In this document: piece by piece, positions 9,162 to 19,282 of the stretch
Layout: each line of letters opens with the position of its first letter
How positions within the stretch are numbered: the stretch's first letter is position 1
Assembly: GCA_903929135.1 (NCBI GenBank)
Contig: CAIYTH010000053.1
Span: 62,001 to 126,000, forward strand
Source: an uncultured Chlorobiales bacterium
GTDB taxonomy: Bacteria > Bacteroidota > Chlorobiia > Chlorobiales > Chlorobiaceae
Reading direction: 5' to 3'
Length of the DNA stretch: 64,000 nt
The notes under the pieces: generated by a model
Told to the model about the DNA's origin: nothing
The model's input: only the letters and a program-made list of their open reading frames with translations
Database searches by the model: none
Made by a program: the position numbers and the translations under genes

Positions 9162-10904
9162 TCATCTCTCGGAGGCTGTCAGCCTTGTCTCGTAGCTGGA
9201 TCGGAACTGCTGCAACCCCTGGAAGATGCCGAAGGCGATCTTTGTCTGCTGCTCGCGGTCGCGTAGGATCTTCTCCTCGTCAGGGTTGGAGAGGTAGCCC
9301 GTCTCGACCAGGATGCTCGGCATGGACGGGGTCCACAGCACCATGAAGCCTGCCTGCCTGACGCCGAGGCGATTCTCGTTCCGGTAGCGGTCGAGTTTCC
9401 TGACGACATCCTGTGCAAGTTCGGTGGACTGGGTGGCGAAGGCGCTCTGGGCCATGCTGCTCATGATCAGGTGTTCGTCAGTGAATCCCTTGTAGTTCTC
9501 ACGGTAGTTTTCCTCGCGGGAGATGACGGAGTTCTCGAACATGGCAACATCGAGGGCTGCCTGGGTTTTGTGCGGCCCGAGGAGGTAGACTTCGGCACCG
9601 TGGACGCGGGTGACCGTCGGCGTGGAGTTGCAGTGGATGCTCACGAAGAGCTTGCCCCCGAAGCGATTGGCGATCTTGCCGCGTTCGTTCAGGGGAATGA
9701 AGCGGTCGTCCTTGCGTGTGTAGATAACCTTGACATTCGGCCAGCGCTGCTTGATGAACATACCGAGATCGGTGGCGATGTTCAGTGCGACATCCTTCTC
9801 CTTCGTACCCCTCGTGCCGATGGCTCCAGAGTCCTTGCCGCCATGGCCGGCATCAATGACCACGGCATCGAGCTTCCACTTGCTGACATCGCGACTGAGC
9901 TGCTGCTGGATCTGCCGTTCCTTTTCGGTCCGGCGCAGGGCCTCGACATCGACGTCGCTCATCACATAGAGCAGGTACCCGTTGCTTTTCGGATCGTACT
10001 GGAAAGCGGATGACCTGAGCATGATGGACCCGGTGTTGAGCGCGACGGTGAACTGCAGCGCTCCGCCTGGAAGCTGGACCGGAGTGATCGATTTCACCAC
10101 CCCGTCGGCAAAGCTCTTCGTCAGGCGAGACAGGTTCCCGGTCGCCTTTTCGATGGTCAGGTAGGCGTTCCCGTTCTCGTCGGGCCTGAGGTATGAGGTG
10201 ACGCTCTGCCCACCGGAAGCCACCAGGCGGACAACGCAGCCGTTGGCCAGCGTCTCGACCTGAACATCTTCGATCACCGTCGGCCCTGAGGCCGACTTAT
10301 GCAGGAAGCCGGACTGTGGCTGTTCAGGTTGCGCAGAAGCTCCCTGTCCGAGAATGCTGTCGGGGAGGAGCACGCCGATGGTGCGGTACGAACCGCCGGA
10401 TCTGCGGGCGGAGACTGAAGCGCGGATCCGCCCTGAAGGGGCATCGTAGGAAAGATCGCGATCGAGCCAGAGCGAAAACATCCGGCAGGCCTGGGTTACC
10501 GGCATGAACAGGCGCCCGTGAAATACCGTTGGCGTAGAGGAGAGCTGGAGCACCCGCTTTTCAGAACCGGCACCGGCAGGGTTGATCAGCGAAAAAGTGC
10601 TGCCCGTCGTCAGAATGCAACTCGATCCGGGAGCACCGAAACCTTCGTCTATCTGCATCTGCTCCCCGTCGAAAACAGTCCGGAGCCTGAGGGCTCGGGA
10701 CATCGAGCCGACATCGACCAGCATGGCGTCGCCATCCTTGATGCTTTGCACCTTGATGGTGTAGCCCTGGCCGGCACCTGCCGAAACCTGCATGAAGACG
10801 GAGGATGCCGCCGGATCTGCGATGGCGATCCTTGATATGAGCAGGATGAGAAGCGAAAAAGTGCCCGACAGGCGAAAGAATGGGGATTTGGATCTCTCTG
10901 GCAT
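9162..10904 (-). CDS. N-acetylmuramoyl-L-alanine amidase (AmiC/Amidase_3 family), exported
   Basis: 580 residues. A signal peptide (basic start, then a hydrophobic FSLLILLI stretch) precedes an N-terminal region with a copper-amine-oxidase-like/AMIN-like character. The Amidase_3 zinc domain occupies the last third: VVIDAGHGGKDSGAIG (zinc histidine), SIHCNS (second histidine) and ILVETGYLSN (catalytic glutamate). It cleaves the bond between muramic acid and the stem peptide in periplasmic peptidoglycan, usually during cell separation. The start ATG at 10904 was chosen because a signal peptide follows; the open frame continues upstream without one. Confidence 0.9.
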   Translation of the reverse strand: MPERSKSPFFRLSGTFSLLILLISRIAIADPAASSVFMQVSAGAGQGYTIKVQSIKDGDAMLVDVGSMSRALRLRTVFDGEQMQIDEGFGAPGSSCILTTGSTFSLINPAGAGSEKRVLQLSSTPTVFHGRLFMPVTQACRMFSLWLDRDLSYDAPSGRIRASVSARRSGGSYRTIGVLLPDSILGQGASAQPEQPQSGFLHKSASGPTVIEDVQVETLANGCVVRLVASGGQSVTSYLRPDENGNAYLTIEKATGNLSRLTKSFADGVVKSITPVQLPGGALQFTVALNTGSIMLRSSAFQYDPKSNGYLLYVMSDVDVEALRRTEKERQIQQQLSRDVSKWKLDAVVIDAGHGGKDSGAIGTRGTKEKDVALNIATDLGMFIKQRWPNVKVIYTRKDDRFIPLNERGKIANRFGGKLFVSIHCNSTPTVTRVHGAEVYLLGPHKTQAALDVAMFENSVISREENYRENYKGFTDEHLIMSSMAQSAFATQSTELAQDVVRKLDRYRNENRLGVRQAGFMVLWTPSMPSILVETGYLSNPDEEKILRDREQQTKIAFGIFQGLQQFRSSYETRLTASER

Positions 10905-11114
10905 TGATTTTTCAGCTTGCAGTGGTCGTCGATTCAGCCTTAATAATACTAATAAATATCGTTGCCCCCAGCACCGTTCGCCGTTTTTACTCCATACGCC
11001 GGTTACAGGCAGAATATCCTTCAAGAAAGCCTTAATTTGTTTTTTACCCTGCAAGCCCTATCTTTTCGGACATCGTTCGAACTCTGCAATCCCAAAGCAT
11101 CCGGGATCAACCCA

Positions 11115-13511
11115 ATGGCTTCCAAAAGCTCAGCGCCGTCAGCCAGGAACAGGACACTCATCGTGGTCGAGTCCCCGTCAAAGGCAAAGACCATCAACAA
11201 GTACCTTGGTGACGACTACACGGTCTACGCCTCGATCGGGCACATCAAGGACCTCCCGAAAAAAGAGATCGGCATCGATTTCGACAATCACTACGAACCT
11301 CGTTACGAGGTCATCGCCGGAAAGGAAAAGGTGGTGAGGCAGTTGAAAAAGCTTGCCGGGGAGGCTGACCGGATACTGATCGCCACCGACCCTGACCGCG
11401 AAGGAGAGGCCATCGCCTGGCACATCTCCAATGAGGTCGAATTCGCACAGAAACCGGTTTTCAGGGTGCTGTTCAACGAGATCACCAAAAAGGCGATCAT
11501 CGAAGCCGTCAGCCACCCCCGCCAGATCGACTACCGCCTCGTACGTTCCCAGCAGACCCGCCAGGGGCTCGACAAAATCGTTGGCTACCGCATCAGCCCC
11601 TTCCTCTGGAATGTCGTCTACCGTGGCCTCTCGGCCGGAAGGGTGCAGTCTGTCGCCCTGCGCCTGATCTGTGAACGGGAAATGGAAATCGACGCCTTCA
11701 AGCCCCAGGAGTACTGGACGATCTCCGGTGATTTCGTCACCCCCGGGAAGGAGACCTTTCGTGCCAAACTGATGAAGGTCAAGGGGGAGAAACCCGAGAT
11801 CACCAACGGAGAACAGGCCGAAGCGATCGCGGCGGCCATCCAGGGACGCCTCTTCGGGGTCAACGAGATCGTGCCGAAGGTGGTCCAGCGTCGCCAGCCC
11901 CTGCCGTTTACCACCTCGCTCCTGCAGCAGGCTGCATCCAACCAGCTCGGCTATGGTTCGCAGAAAACCATGCGGGTCGCCCAGCAGCTCTACGAAGGCA
12001 TCGAAGTCGGCACCGAGGGCGCGACAGGCCTCATCACCTACATGAGGACCGACTCGACCCGAATCAGCGGCGAAGCGGTAGGGCAGGCACATGAGTACAT
12101 CACCCGCATGTTCGGACAGGAGTACATCGGGCCCGGCGCTCCTGCGAAAGCCGGAAAAAACAGCCAGGACGCCCACGAAGCCATCCGCCCGACGACGGTC
12201 GCAAGGACGCCCGAATCGCTCAGGAAGCACCTTTCGGCCGACCAGTTCAAGCTCTATGAACTGATCTGGAAGCGTTTCATCGCTTCGATGATGGCGCCGG
12301 CACGGATCGAGCAGACACGTGTCGACGTCGAAGACCTCGAAAAGGAGTTCATCTTCCGCGCCACCGGCAACCGCACCCTTTTTCCGGGGTTCTTCCGCGT
12401 TTACGACGATCAGCAGGAGCTGGATTACGAGGCCCAGAAATCGACCCGCGACGAGGTCGAGAAGGAGCAGATCGTCAAGCTGCCGGAACATCTCTCCCTC
12501 AATGACGCACTCTCGCTCTCGGAACTCGACCGCCGCCAGAGCTTCACCCGGCCGGCCGCCCGCTATACCGAAGCGAGCCTCGTGAAGGAGCTCGACAACT
12601 ACGGCATCGGCCGCCCGTCGACCTATGCATCCATCTTCTCGACACTGCAGGAACGGCGCTACGTCGAGCTGCAGAAGAAAAAGATCACCGCCACCGAGCT
12701 CGGAAAGGATGTGTCGGCGATCCTGGTCGCCAACTTCCCGGAACTGTTCAACGTGAAGTTCACGGCTGAGATGGAGGACGAACTCGACAAGGTCGCGTCA
12801 GGCGACGACGATTACGAAAAGGTGCTGGACGCCTTTTACCGACCGCTCGAAGCGACATTGAGCCAGAGAAAGGCAGAGCCCTTCATCCCCCAGAACCGCG
12901 ACGCCGCGGTCTGCGAAAAATGCGGGAAGGGACGCATGATCGTCAAATGGACCACCAGCGGGAAGTTCCTCGGCTGTTCATGCTACCCGCAGTGCAAGAA
13001 CATCAAGTCGATCGCAAACACAAAAGTAAAACCGAAAGAGACCGGCATCGCCTGCCCGACCTGCGGTGAAGGCAGAATGCTCCTGAGGAACGGACGCCTC
13101 GGGCCTTTCCTTGCCTGTTCGAACTACCCGAAATGCAACACCCTGCTCAACCTGAGCAAGCAAAGACACATCGAACCGATCAAGGCTCCTCCGGTAAAAA
13201 CAGACCTTGCCTGCCCCAAATGCAGCTCGCCCATGTACCTGAGATCGGGTAAGCGCGGGCCATGGCTTGGGTGCTCGACCTTCCCGAAATGCCGCGGAAG
13301 GCTCTCCTGGACGGCCATCGAGAAGGAGGCCAGGGAGCATTGGGAGTCTGTCATAAAGGATCATCTTGCAGCCCATCCGTCCGTTGCGATCTGCATGGTC
13401 GACGGTTCGCCGGCGCCCATGACGCTTCCGATCGAGGACATCATCACCCGCGCCGAGGAGGCGGGGCTCATCAGCACCCAGTCGGAACAGGAGACGGAAG
13501 TCACCGCATAA
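11115..13511 (+). CDS. topA: DNA topoisomerase I
   Basis: 798 residues, type IA topoisomerase relaxing negative supercoils. The Toprim domain begins at LIVVESPSKAKTI (about residues 15-27) with a DPDREGEAI acidic motif. The active-site tyrosine is in GLITYMRTDSTRIS. Three C-terminal zinc ribbons follow (CEKCG, CPTCG and CPKCS, each with a later C-x(4-5)-C pair). The start MASKSS was preferred over an upstream in-frame extension because only it aligns with the Toprim start. The last 11 bases overlap the end of feoB on the other strand. Confidence 0.96.
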   Translation: MASKSSAPSARNRTLIVVESPSKAKTINKYLGDDYTVYASIGHIKDLPKKEIGIDFDNHYEPRYEVIAGKEKVVRQLKKLAGEADRILIATDPDREGEAIAWHISNEVEFAQKPVFRVLFNEITKKAIIEAVSHPRQIDYRLVRSQQTRQGLDKIVGYRISPFLWNVVYRGLSAGRVQSVALRLICEREMEIDAFKPQEYWTISGDFVTPGKETFRAKLMKVKGEKPEITNGEQAEAIAAAIQGRLFGVNEIVPKVVQRRQPLPFTTSLLQQAASNQLGYGSQKTMRVAQQLYEGIEVGTEGATGLITYMRTDSTRISGEAVGQAHEYITRMFGQEYIGPGAPAKAGKNSQDAHEAIRPTTVARTPESLRKHLSADQFKLYELIWKRFIASMMAPARIEQTRVDVEDLEKEFIFRATGNRTLFPGFFRVYDDQQELDYEAQKSTRDEVEKEQIVKLPEHLSLNDALSLSELDRRQSFTRPAARYTEASLVKELDNYGIGRPSTYASIFSTLQERRYVELQKKKITATELGKDVSAILVANFPELFNVKFTAEMEDELDKVASGDDDYEKVLDAFYRPLEATLSQRKAEPFIPQNRDAAVCEKCGKGRMIVKWTTSGKFLGCSCYPQCKNIKSIANTKVKPKETGIACPTCGEGRMLLRNGRLGPFLACSNYPKCNTLLNLSKQRHIEPIKAPPVKTDLACPKCSSPMYLRSGKRGPWLGCSTFPKCRGRLSWTAIEKEAREHWESVIKDHLAAHPSVAICMVDGSPAPMTLPIEDIITRAEEAGLISTQSEQETEVTA

Positions 13512-15639
13512 GCAAAGCCAGCCGGTAGGTAAGGAACGAGGCCACCCAGGCCACGAGGAGCACATAGCCCGTGTAAGCCAGCACGGGCTTCCAGGCTCCA
13601 ACCTCCTTCTTCATGACGCCGATCGAAGCGACGCACGGAATGTACAGGAGCACGAAAACCATCAGGCTCAGTGCGGTCGCCTGGCTGAAGCCCGGATCAC
13701 TCCTGAGGATCGATGACAGATCTGCCGCCCCCTGGCCCGCATGCCCGATAGAATAGATCGTGCCGAGGGTCGAAACCACAACCTCTTTGGCTGCAAGCCC
13801 GGTCACCAGGGCGATGCCGATCCTCCAGTCGAAGCCTAGAGGCCGGATGAGCGGTTCAAGGAGCTTTCCTCCCCGTCCTGCGATCGAATACTCGAGCTGA
13901 TCGGCCTGGGCACGCGTCGCCGCCGTAACCAGCTGCGCCGCCTTTGCTTCAGGCAAGGCTGCCGAGGTTTGGATACGGGCCTTGTCGCGGGTGAGCCTTG
14001 CATCGATCTCCCTGCTGTGGGGAAAGTTGCTGGCGGCCCAGATCAGCATGACGGCTGCAAGGATCAGCGTGCCGGCTTTCTTCAGGTACATCACCGCCTT
14101 CATCCTGGCCTGGAAAATAACCGATGCGATGGTCGGCCAGCGGTATGGAGGCAGCTCCATGACGAAGGGTTCCGAATCGCTTTTCAGAATGGTCGACTTG
14201 AGCATCCAGGCCGTCCAGAGACCGACACCGATGCCGAGGAGGTAGATGCCGAACATGACGTTGGCGGCCGTCGCAGGCGGGAAGAACGCACCGGCAAGCA
14301 GCACGTAGAGCGGCAGCTTCGCCCCGCAGCTCATGAACGGGATCGCCATGATCGTCGCCAGACGGTCCGAGCGGCTTTTCAGGGTGCGGGTGGCCATGAT
14401 TGCCGGAATGGAGCAGCCGAATCCGGTCACCATGGGAATGAAGGACTTTCCGTGCAGGCCGAAACGGTGCATCACCTTGTCGATCACGAACGCGGCCCTG
14501 GCCATGTAGCCGGAGGCCTCCAGGAATGAGAGTCCGATAAACAGCAGCACGATGTTCGGCAGGTAGACCACCACCCCGCCGACGCCGGCAAGGACTCCGT
14601 CGACAATGATCGATCTGACGAGCGGATCGGGTAGCAGCGGCGCCAGCGACCTGCCGGCGAGCCCGAAGAGGAACTGGAGCCCCTTCGTCAACGGCGCCCC
14701 GAGCGTGAATGTCATCTGAAAAATGCTCCAGACAACGGCAAAGAACACCGGAAGACCGAGCCCCCGGTTCAGCACCACCATATCGATGTGGTCGGTCAGG
14801 GATGCCTTTTCAGCATTCGGCAGGCTGACGCACTCCTGCATCGCCCCGCGGATGAATGCATGGCGGTCTTCGGTGATGAGGAGCTCGGGGTCGGTACGGT
14901 GCATGCGCTCGCACTCCGTGATCGCTTCCTGCAAGGCGAGCTCCACCTTCACCCATACCGGATATTTCTGGACATCCTGATAGACCTCCCGGTCGTTTTC
15001 AAGCAGCTTGATGGCAAGCCAGCGATGGTTTTTTCCGTCAAGTTCCCGTTCGTGCGAAAGAAGTGCCGCTATCTTTTCCACGGCCTGCTCGACCTCAGGG
15101 CTGAAAGCCAGCTTGTTCTTGCCGATCTCGATGCTTCCGTCCGCGATCCTGAGGATATGGCCGAGGAGCGCGTCGATGCCCCTCTTCTGTCGTGCCGAGG
15201 TAGGCACGATATGGGAGCCGAGCAGCTTCTGGAGCTGCTTCACGTCGATCGATATCCCCTTCTCCTCCACCTCGTCGATCATGTTGAGGGCCACGAGCAG
15301 ATCTACCTCCATCTCCATGAGCTGCACCGTCAGCAGGAGGTTCCTTTCGAGGTTGGAGCCCTCGAGCACATTGACCACGACATCAGGCTTCTCGTCGATG
15401 ATGTATCGCCGGGTCACGATCTCCTCCGGGGAGTAGGGCGTCAGGGAGTAGGTGCCCGGCAGGTCCACGAGCGTTATCCGACGACCCTGGAAGTCCGTAT
15501 ACCCCTCATGTTTCTCGATGGTTACGCCCGGGAAATTGCCGACTCTCTGATGGGCGCCGGTTATTGCGTTGAACAGGGATGACTTCCCTGCGTTGGGATT
15601 GCCGGTCAATGCAACCGTGATGTCGTCCCTGCCGCTCAT
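13501..15639 (-). CDS. feoB: Ferrous iron transport protein B
   Basis: 712 residues. The N-terminal G domain has GNPNAGKSSLFNAITG (P-loop, about residues 12-27) and DLPGTYSL (G3). A long C-terminal membrane domain has two Gate regions, including GCSIPAIMATRT and CGAKLPLY. It imports Fe(II) across the inner membrane. The ATG overlaps the feoA stop (ATGA), so feoAB is one transcription unit. The 3' end overlaps topA convergently by 11 bases. Confidence 0.96.
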   Translation of the reverse strand: MSGRDDITVALTGNPNAGKSSLFNAITGAHQRVGNFPGVTIEKHEGYTDFQGRRITLVDLPGTYSLTPYSPEEIVTRRYIIDEKPDVVVNVLEGSNLERNLLLTVQLMEMEVDLLVALNMIDEVEEKGISIDVKQLQKLLGSHIVPTSARQKRGIDALLGHILRIADGSIEIGKNKLAFSPEVEQAVEKIAALLSHERELDGKNHRWLAIKLLENDREVYQDVQKYPVWVKVELALQEAITECERMHRTDPELLITEDRHAFIRGAMQECVSLPNAEKASLTDHIDMVVLNRGLGLPVFFAVVWSIFQMTFTLGAPLTKGLQFLFGLAGRSLAPLLPDPLVRSIIVDGVLAGVGGVVVYLPNIVLLFIGLSFLEASGYMARAAFVIDKVMHRFGLHGKSFIPMVTGFGCSIPAIMATRTLKSRSDRLATIMAIPFMSCGAKLPLYVLLAGAFFPPATAANVMFGIYLLGIGVGLWTAWMLKSTILKSDSEPFVMELPPYRWPTIASVIFQARMKAVMYLKKAGTLILAAVMLIWAASNFPHSREIDARLTRDKARIQTSAALPEAKAAQLVTAATRAQADQLEYSIAGRGGKLLEPLIRPLGFDWRIGIALVTGLAAKEVVVSTLGTIYSIGHAGQGAADLSSILRSDPGFSQATALSLMVFVLLYIPCVASIGVMKKEVGAWKPVLAYTGYVLLVAWVASFLTYRLALLMR

Positions 15640-15929
15640 GACGCCCGCCCGAAACGCATCAGGGCATTCATGCGCTTCCCCTTGCCCTCCGGAGCATTAT
15701 CCGATTCGATCAGGTTCACACCTATCCCTTCGGCCTCGGATTTCCTCAATGTCAGATAGAGCCCCTTGTACACGATCTCCACCGGATCGCCGAGTGGAGC
15801 CACCCGCAGCACCTTCAGGACGGTTCCCCTTATTAGGCCGAGGTCCATGAGGCGCCGCCTGACTTTTGGTTCCGATCCGAGTGCGTTGACTTCGGCCCGA
15901 TCGCCGACATTGAGCTCTGTGAGTTTCAT
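15636..15929 (-). CDS. feoA: Ferrous iron transport protein A
   Basis: 97 residues with an SH3-like FeoA fold: an early KLTELNVGDRAEV strand and VRRRLMDLGLIRGTVL in the middle. FeoA is a small cytosolic partner that is needed for FeoB activity. ATG 15929 was chosen; the longer frame would need a TTG start and adds MAASEKK. It directly precedes feoB. Confidence 0.92.
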   Translation of the reverse strand: MKLTELNVGDRAEVNALGSEPKVRRRLMDLGLIRGTVLKVLRVAPLGDPVEIVYKGLYLTLRKSEAEGIGVNLIESDNAPEGKGKRMNALMRFGRAS

Positions 15930-15950
15930 CTTCTTTTCTGACGCTGCCAA

Positions 15951-15990
15951 GGGTGAATAAATAAAATTAGAATTAATATAAATAACCTGA
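15951..15990. promoter_or_regulatory. AT-rich segment upstream of feoAB (putative promoter)
   Basis: This 40-base stretch is almost entirely A/T, in a GC-rich neighbourhood, and lies just in front of feoA. It is the likely promoter and iron-regulator region. I could not align a clean Fur or DtxR box to it. Confidence 0.3.
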
Positions 15991-16067
15991 GCATACAGAA
16001 AAAGGTTTCCCGCATCCTCAATGGTGCCGACTTTTTTTCTCAGGATGACAGGCCGGTCGTGCCGTGG

Positions 16068-16448
16068 TCAGCCGTGCCGGATCTCATGACCGGCAAAGGG
16101 CGGCCAGGCCATGGTCCTGCCCCCGATCAGGTGGGCATGGATATGACCGACGCTCTGCAGGGCATCGGGGCCGTTATTGAAGACCAGGCGATAACCGGAA
16201 TCCAGCACGCCGGTCTTTTCGGCGACGGTGCGCGCCGCAAGCAGTATCTGGCTGGCAATCTGTTCGTCGTCTGCCGACAGGTGGCTCAATGAAGCGATAT
16301 GCTCGAGCGGAATGATCAGCACATGGATCGGGGCGGCCGGGTTGAGGTCCCTGAAGGCCATGACGTAGTCGTTACGGTAAACGACCGTTGCCGGGATTTC
16401 GCCGGCGGCAATCTTGCAGAAAATGCAGTCAGGATCGTATCGGGGCAT
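16068..16448 (-). CDS. HIT family nucleotide-binding hydrolase
   Basis: 126 residues. The N-terminal DCIFCKIAAGEIPATVVY and the C-terminal histidine triad HIHAHLIGG are the hallmarks of HinT-like proteins, which hydrolyse adenosine phosphoramidates. The short length fits the Hint branch. GGAAGG precedes the ATG. The biological substrate is unknown. It is transcribed from the same strand as the lipoprotein gene next to it. Confidence 0.93.
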   Translation of the reverse strand: MPRYDPDCIFCKIAAGEIPATVVYRNDYVMAFRDLNPAAPIHVLIIPLEHIASLSHLSADDEQIASQILLAARTVAEKTGVLDSGYRLVFNNGPDALQSVGHIHAHLIGGRTMAWPPFAGHEIRHG

Positions 16449-16474
16449 GCTGCCTTCCGGTTAGGTGTTTCTGG

Positions 16475-17005
16475 TTATTTTTTCAGTGCGACGGAGATGG
16501 TGGCGCTGCCGGCACTGCTCACGACAGCGATCGATATGTTCCCTTTCTGCCCGGTCACGCTGCCGCCATTGCCGACGATCATTGATGAGGCCTGATAGCC
16601 ATGCTCCTTGAGCAGTGCAGCATATTTCCTGATGGCATCCGGAAGGAGCTCCCCTGCCGCGATTGACCAGCTTTCACCCTCTTCGCTTTCCGTCCTGGTT
16701 ACAGAATGGATCGATCCGAAGGAAAAGGGGGGAACCTCGACAGGAACGCCGGAAGGCCATCCGACTCCGCCGGCAATGATTTCGACGGTCCGGCCTGATG
16801 TTTCGATGGTGACGCTCTGCCCGGCATACTCGTCGCCGGAGGCGTTCCTGACGGATGGTTTGAGCGTTTTTGGGTCGCGCTCTTCTGCCCCCTTCCTGCA
16901 GCCTCCAAGCACAAGGAGCAACGTGGGTATCATGAAAAGAAAACGTCGCGACAAACTGGGCAGCCCCGTATTCATCATGGAGGTTCGAGAGTGAAATGGG
17001 TTCAT
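16475..17005 (-). CDS. Predicted lipoprotein of unknown function
   Basis: 176 residues. A basic N-terminus (SLSRRF), a hydrophobic stretch and the lipobox LVLGGC (cysteine near residue 36) predict a lipid-anchored protein. The remainder is soluble, without a domain I recognise; a basic C-terminal KK ends it. GGAG precedes the ATG. Internal methionines could shorten the start without losing the signal peptide. Confidence 0.7.
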   Translation of the reverse strand: MNPFHSRTSMMNTGLPSLSRRFLFMIPTLLLVLGGCRKGAEERDPKTLKPSVRNASGDEYAGQSVTIETSGRTVEIIAGGVGWPSGVPVEVPPFSFGSIHSVTRTESEEGESWSIAAGELLPDAIRKYAALLKEHGYQASSMIVGNGGSVTGQKGNISIAVVSSAGSATISVALKK

Positions 17006-17075
17006 GAATCGGCTCCGGCAATCAGCATAATGTAATGAAAATAGTTGTGCCGCTCATCGCCGTTGATCAGGGTCG

Positions 17076-18290
17076 TCAAGGGCCCACACCCCCGTTCGAG
17101 CGCCATGTAGCGGCCATCCCTGATCCTGCAAGCATCGCGAAGAGGGCTCCGGCCAGAAATGTTGAGGAAACGCCGAACTGCTGCCAGAGCAAGCCGGCCA
17201 GAAGGCTGGAGAACAGCAAGGCGACACCGTTCACGAGATTGAAGATACCGAATCCCGTGGCAAGCATCTCCGAGGGCACTCTTGCTGCAACCATTCTGGA
17301 GAGAACTCCCTGGGTGAAGCCCAGATGAGCGCCCCAGAGAAACACTCCAACCGCCAGGCCGGGAATCCTTTGTGAAACGGCGAGGACGAGGTTTGCGGCC
17401 ACGAGCAGCAGGATCCCGGTCGCGAGTTGCCCCCTTGCGCCATAACGGTCGGACATGATGCCTGCCGGATAGGATACCCCTGAATAGACCATGTTCATCA
17501 CCACCAGGACCAGGGGGACGTAACCGGGCGAAAGGCCGGTATGAAGCGCTTTGAGGAGAAGAAACGCATCGCTGAAGCGTGCGAGGGTGAAGGCTCCACC
17601 GATGAAGACGACGATCCAGTATGACGCCGGCATGCCTGAAGCACCGGAAAGGGAGATCGATGTCGCCTCTTTCTGCTTTATTCGCTGCGGTGCCTGAGTC
17701 TCACGCAATCCAAAGGCAAGCAGCAGCATGCACAACAGGGCCGGAATCGTCCCTGCCCAGAAGACCGCCTTGATCTCATTCCGGAACAGATGCATCAGCA
17801 GTACCGCAAGGAGTGGGCCAAGAAAGGCCCCTGCGGAGTCCAGAGCCTGACGCAGACCGAATGCCGCCCCACGCATCCCGGGGGGCGACAGTTCGGCAAC
17901 AAGGGCATCTCGCGGGGCTCCACGAATTCCCTTGCCGACCCGGTCGACGAATCGGGCGGCAAAGACCATTCCCATCGAACCGGCAAGAGGAAACAGGGGC
18001 TTGGAGAGCGCGCTAAGCCCGTAGCCGAGCAACGCGAGCGGCTTTCGTCGTCCCATGCGGTCGCTCCAGGCTCCCGAAACCACCTTCATCAGCGATGCCG
18101 CAGCTTCGGAGAAACCCTCCACGACACCTACGCTCAGCATCCCGGCTCCAAGTATGGTCGTCATGAACACCGGCAACAAGCTCAGCATGAGTTCGGAGGA
18201 GACGTCCATGAGCATCGACACGAGACCGAGCACCCAGATGCCGGCAGGAAGCCGCCTGACATTTCCGGCAGATACGTTTTCACTGTCCAT
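17076..18290 (-). CDS. Major facilitator superfamily transporter
   Basis: 404 residues with about 12 hydrophobic segments. An MFS signature loop (DRMGRRKPLALLG) lies between segments 2 and 3, and RVGKGIRGAPRDAL follows. ATG 18290 was chosen because AGGAGG lies ten bases upstream; an in-frame TTG two codons earlier lacks this. The substrate is not evident. The GKGIRGAPRDALVA motif is common in an uncharacterised group of bacterial MFS exporters. Confidence 0.85.
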   Translation of the reverse strand: MDSENVSAGNVRRLPAGIWVLGLVSMLMDVSSELMLSLLPVFMTTILGAGMLSVGVVEGFSEAAASLMKVVSGAWSDRMGRRKPLALLGYGLSALSKPLFPLAGSMGMVFAARFVDRVGKGIRGAPRDALVAELSPPGMRGAAFGLRQALDSAGAFLGPLLAVLLMHLFRNEIKAVFWAGTIPALLCMLLLAFGLRETQAPQRIKQKEATSISLSGASGMPASYWIVVFIGGAFTLARFSDAFLLLKALHTGLSPGYVPLVLVVMNMVYSGVSYPAGIMSDRYGARGQLATGILLLVAANLVLAVSQRIPGLAVGVFLWGAHLGFTQGVLSRMVAARVPSEMLATGFGIFNLVNGVALLFSSLLAGLLWQQFGVSSTFLAGALFAMLAGSGMAATWRSNGGVGP

Positions 18291-18499
18291 CGACAAAAGC
18301 CCTCCTGATGCCGCTGCCTGAAGAGGAATTGGCTGCTTGAGGGGAAATCGATCCCTATGAAATGCCTACTGAGTTTTGATCGAAAGCGTTCCCGGTCACG
18401 AACGGAAGCTTGTCAGCGGAACCGGGCTGGATGGTGAAATCGCCCCGGCCGGACGGTCGTGAAGCCCGTCATGGCCGGAAGGATTCAGAAATGAGGAGT

Positions 18500-19273
18500 T
18501 CAGAGCGAGACGCTGATCTGCTTCTCCTTTTCGGCGAAAAGCTTCGCGGCGAGGAACTCCCGGTTCATGCGTGCGATGTTCGTCACGGAGATCTCTTTGG
18601 GACACTCCGCTTCGCAGGCGTATGCGTTGCTGCAGTTCCCGAACCCGAGGCTGTCCATGGTGGCGACCATGTTCTGCACGCGTCGCGCAGCTTCGATACG
18701 GCCCTGTGGCAGCAGGGCGAGATGCGAAACCTTGGCCGAGACGAAGAGCATTGCCGAAGCGTTCGGGCAGGAGGCCACGCAGGCACCGCAACCGATACAG
18801 GCAGCAGCATCGAACGACGCATCAGAATCGGATTTCGGCACAGGGATGGTGTTGGCATCGGGAATGCCGCCGGAGTTGACCGAAACATAACCTCCCGCCT
18901 GGATGATCCTGTCGAACGCGCTCCGGTCGACGATCAGGTCCTTGATGACGGGGAAGGCCCCGCAACGCCACGGCTCGACGAAAATGGTCTCGCCGTTCCT
19001 GAACGAACGCATGTGCAGCTGGCAGGTGGTCGTCCCCTTCAGCGGACCGTGCGGCCGGCCGTTGATGTAGAGGCTGCAGGTTCCGCAGATGCCTTCGCGG
19101 CAATCGTGGTCGAACGAGACCGGGTCAACTCCTTGAGCGATAAGATGCTGGTTGAGCTGGTCGAGCATTTCGAAAAAGGAGCTGTCTGGAGAGATGTCAT
19201 CCACATTGTAGGTGACCAGCCCGCCTTTGTCAGCGGCGTCTTTCTGACGCCATATCTTCAGGGTGAAAATCAT
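18500..19273 (-). CDS. sdhB: Succinate dehydrogenase/fumarate reductase iron-sulfur subunit
   Basis: 257 residues. The N-terminal ferredoxin domain carries the [2Fe-2S] ligands in CREGICGTC plus a later cysteine. The C-terminal domain has [12 protein letters not shown] for [4Fe-4S], and [12 protein letters not shown] contributes to the [3Fe-4S] site. It passes electrons between the flavoprotein and the membrane cytochrome. In green sulfur bacteria this complex is thought to work mainly as a fumarate reductase in the reductive TCA cycle. It lies 9 bases after sdhA. Confidence 0.94.
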   Translation of the reverse strand: MIFTLKIWRQKDAADKGGLVTYNVDDISPDSSFFEMLDQLNQHLIAQGVDPVSFDHDCREGICGTCSLYINGRPHGPLKGTTTCQLHMRSFRNGETIFVEPWRCGAFPVIKDLIVDRSAFDRIIQAGGYVSVNSGGIPDANTIPVPKSDSDASFDAAACIGCGACVASCPNASAMLFVSAKVSHLALLPQGRIEAARRVQNMVATMDSLGFGNCSNAYACEAECPKEISVTNIARMNREFLAAKLFAEKEKQISVSL

Positions 19274-19282
19274 GATCGCCGG

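Noticed and set aside
15951-15990. Fur box in front of feoAB
   Set aside because: The stretch is AT-rich but does not give a convincing inverted hexamer repeat; kept only as a general promoter region.
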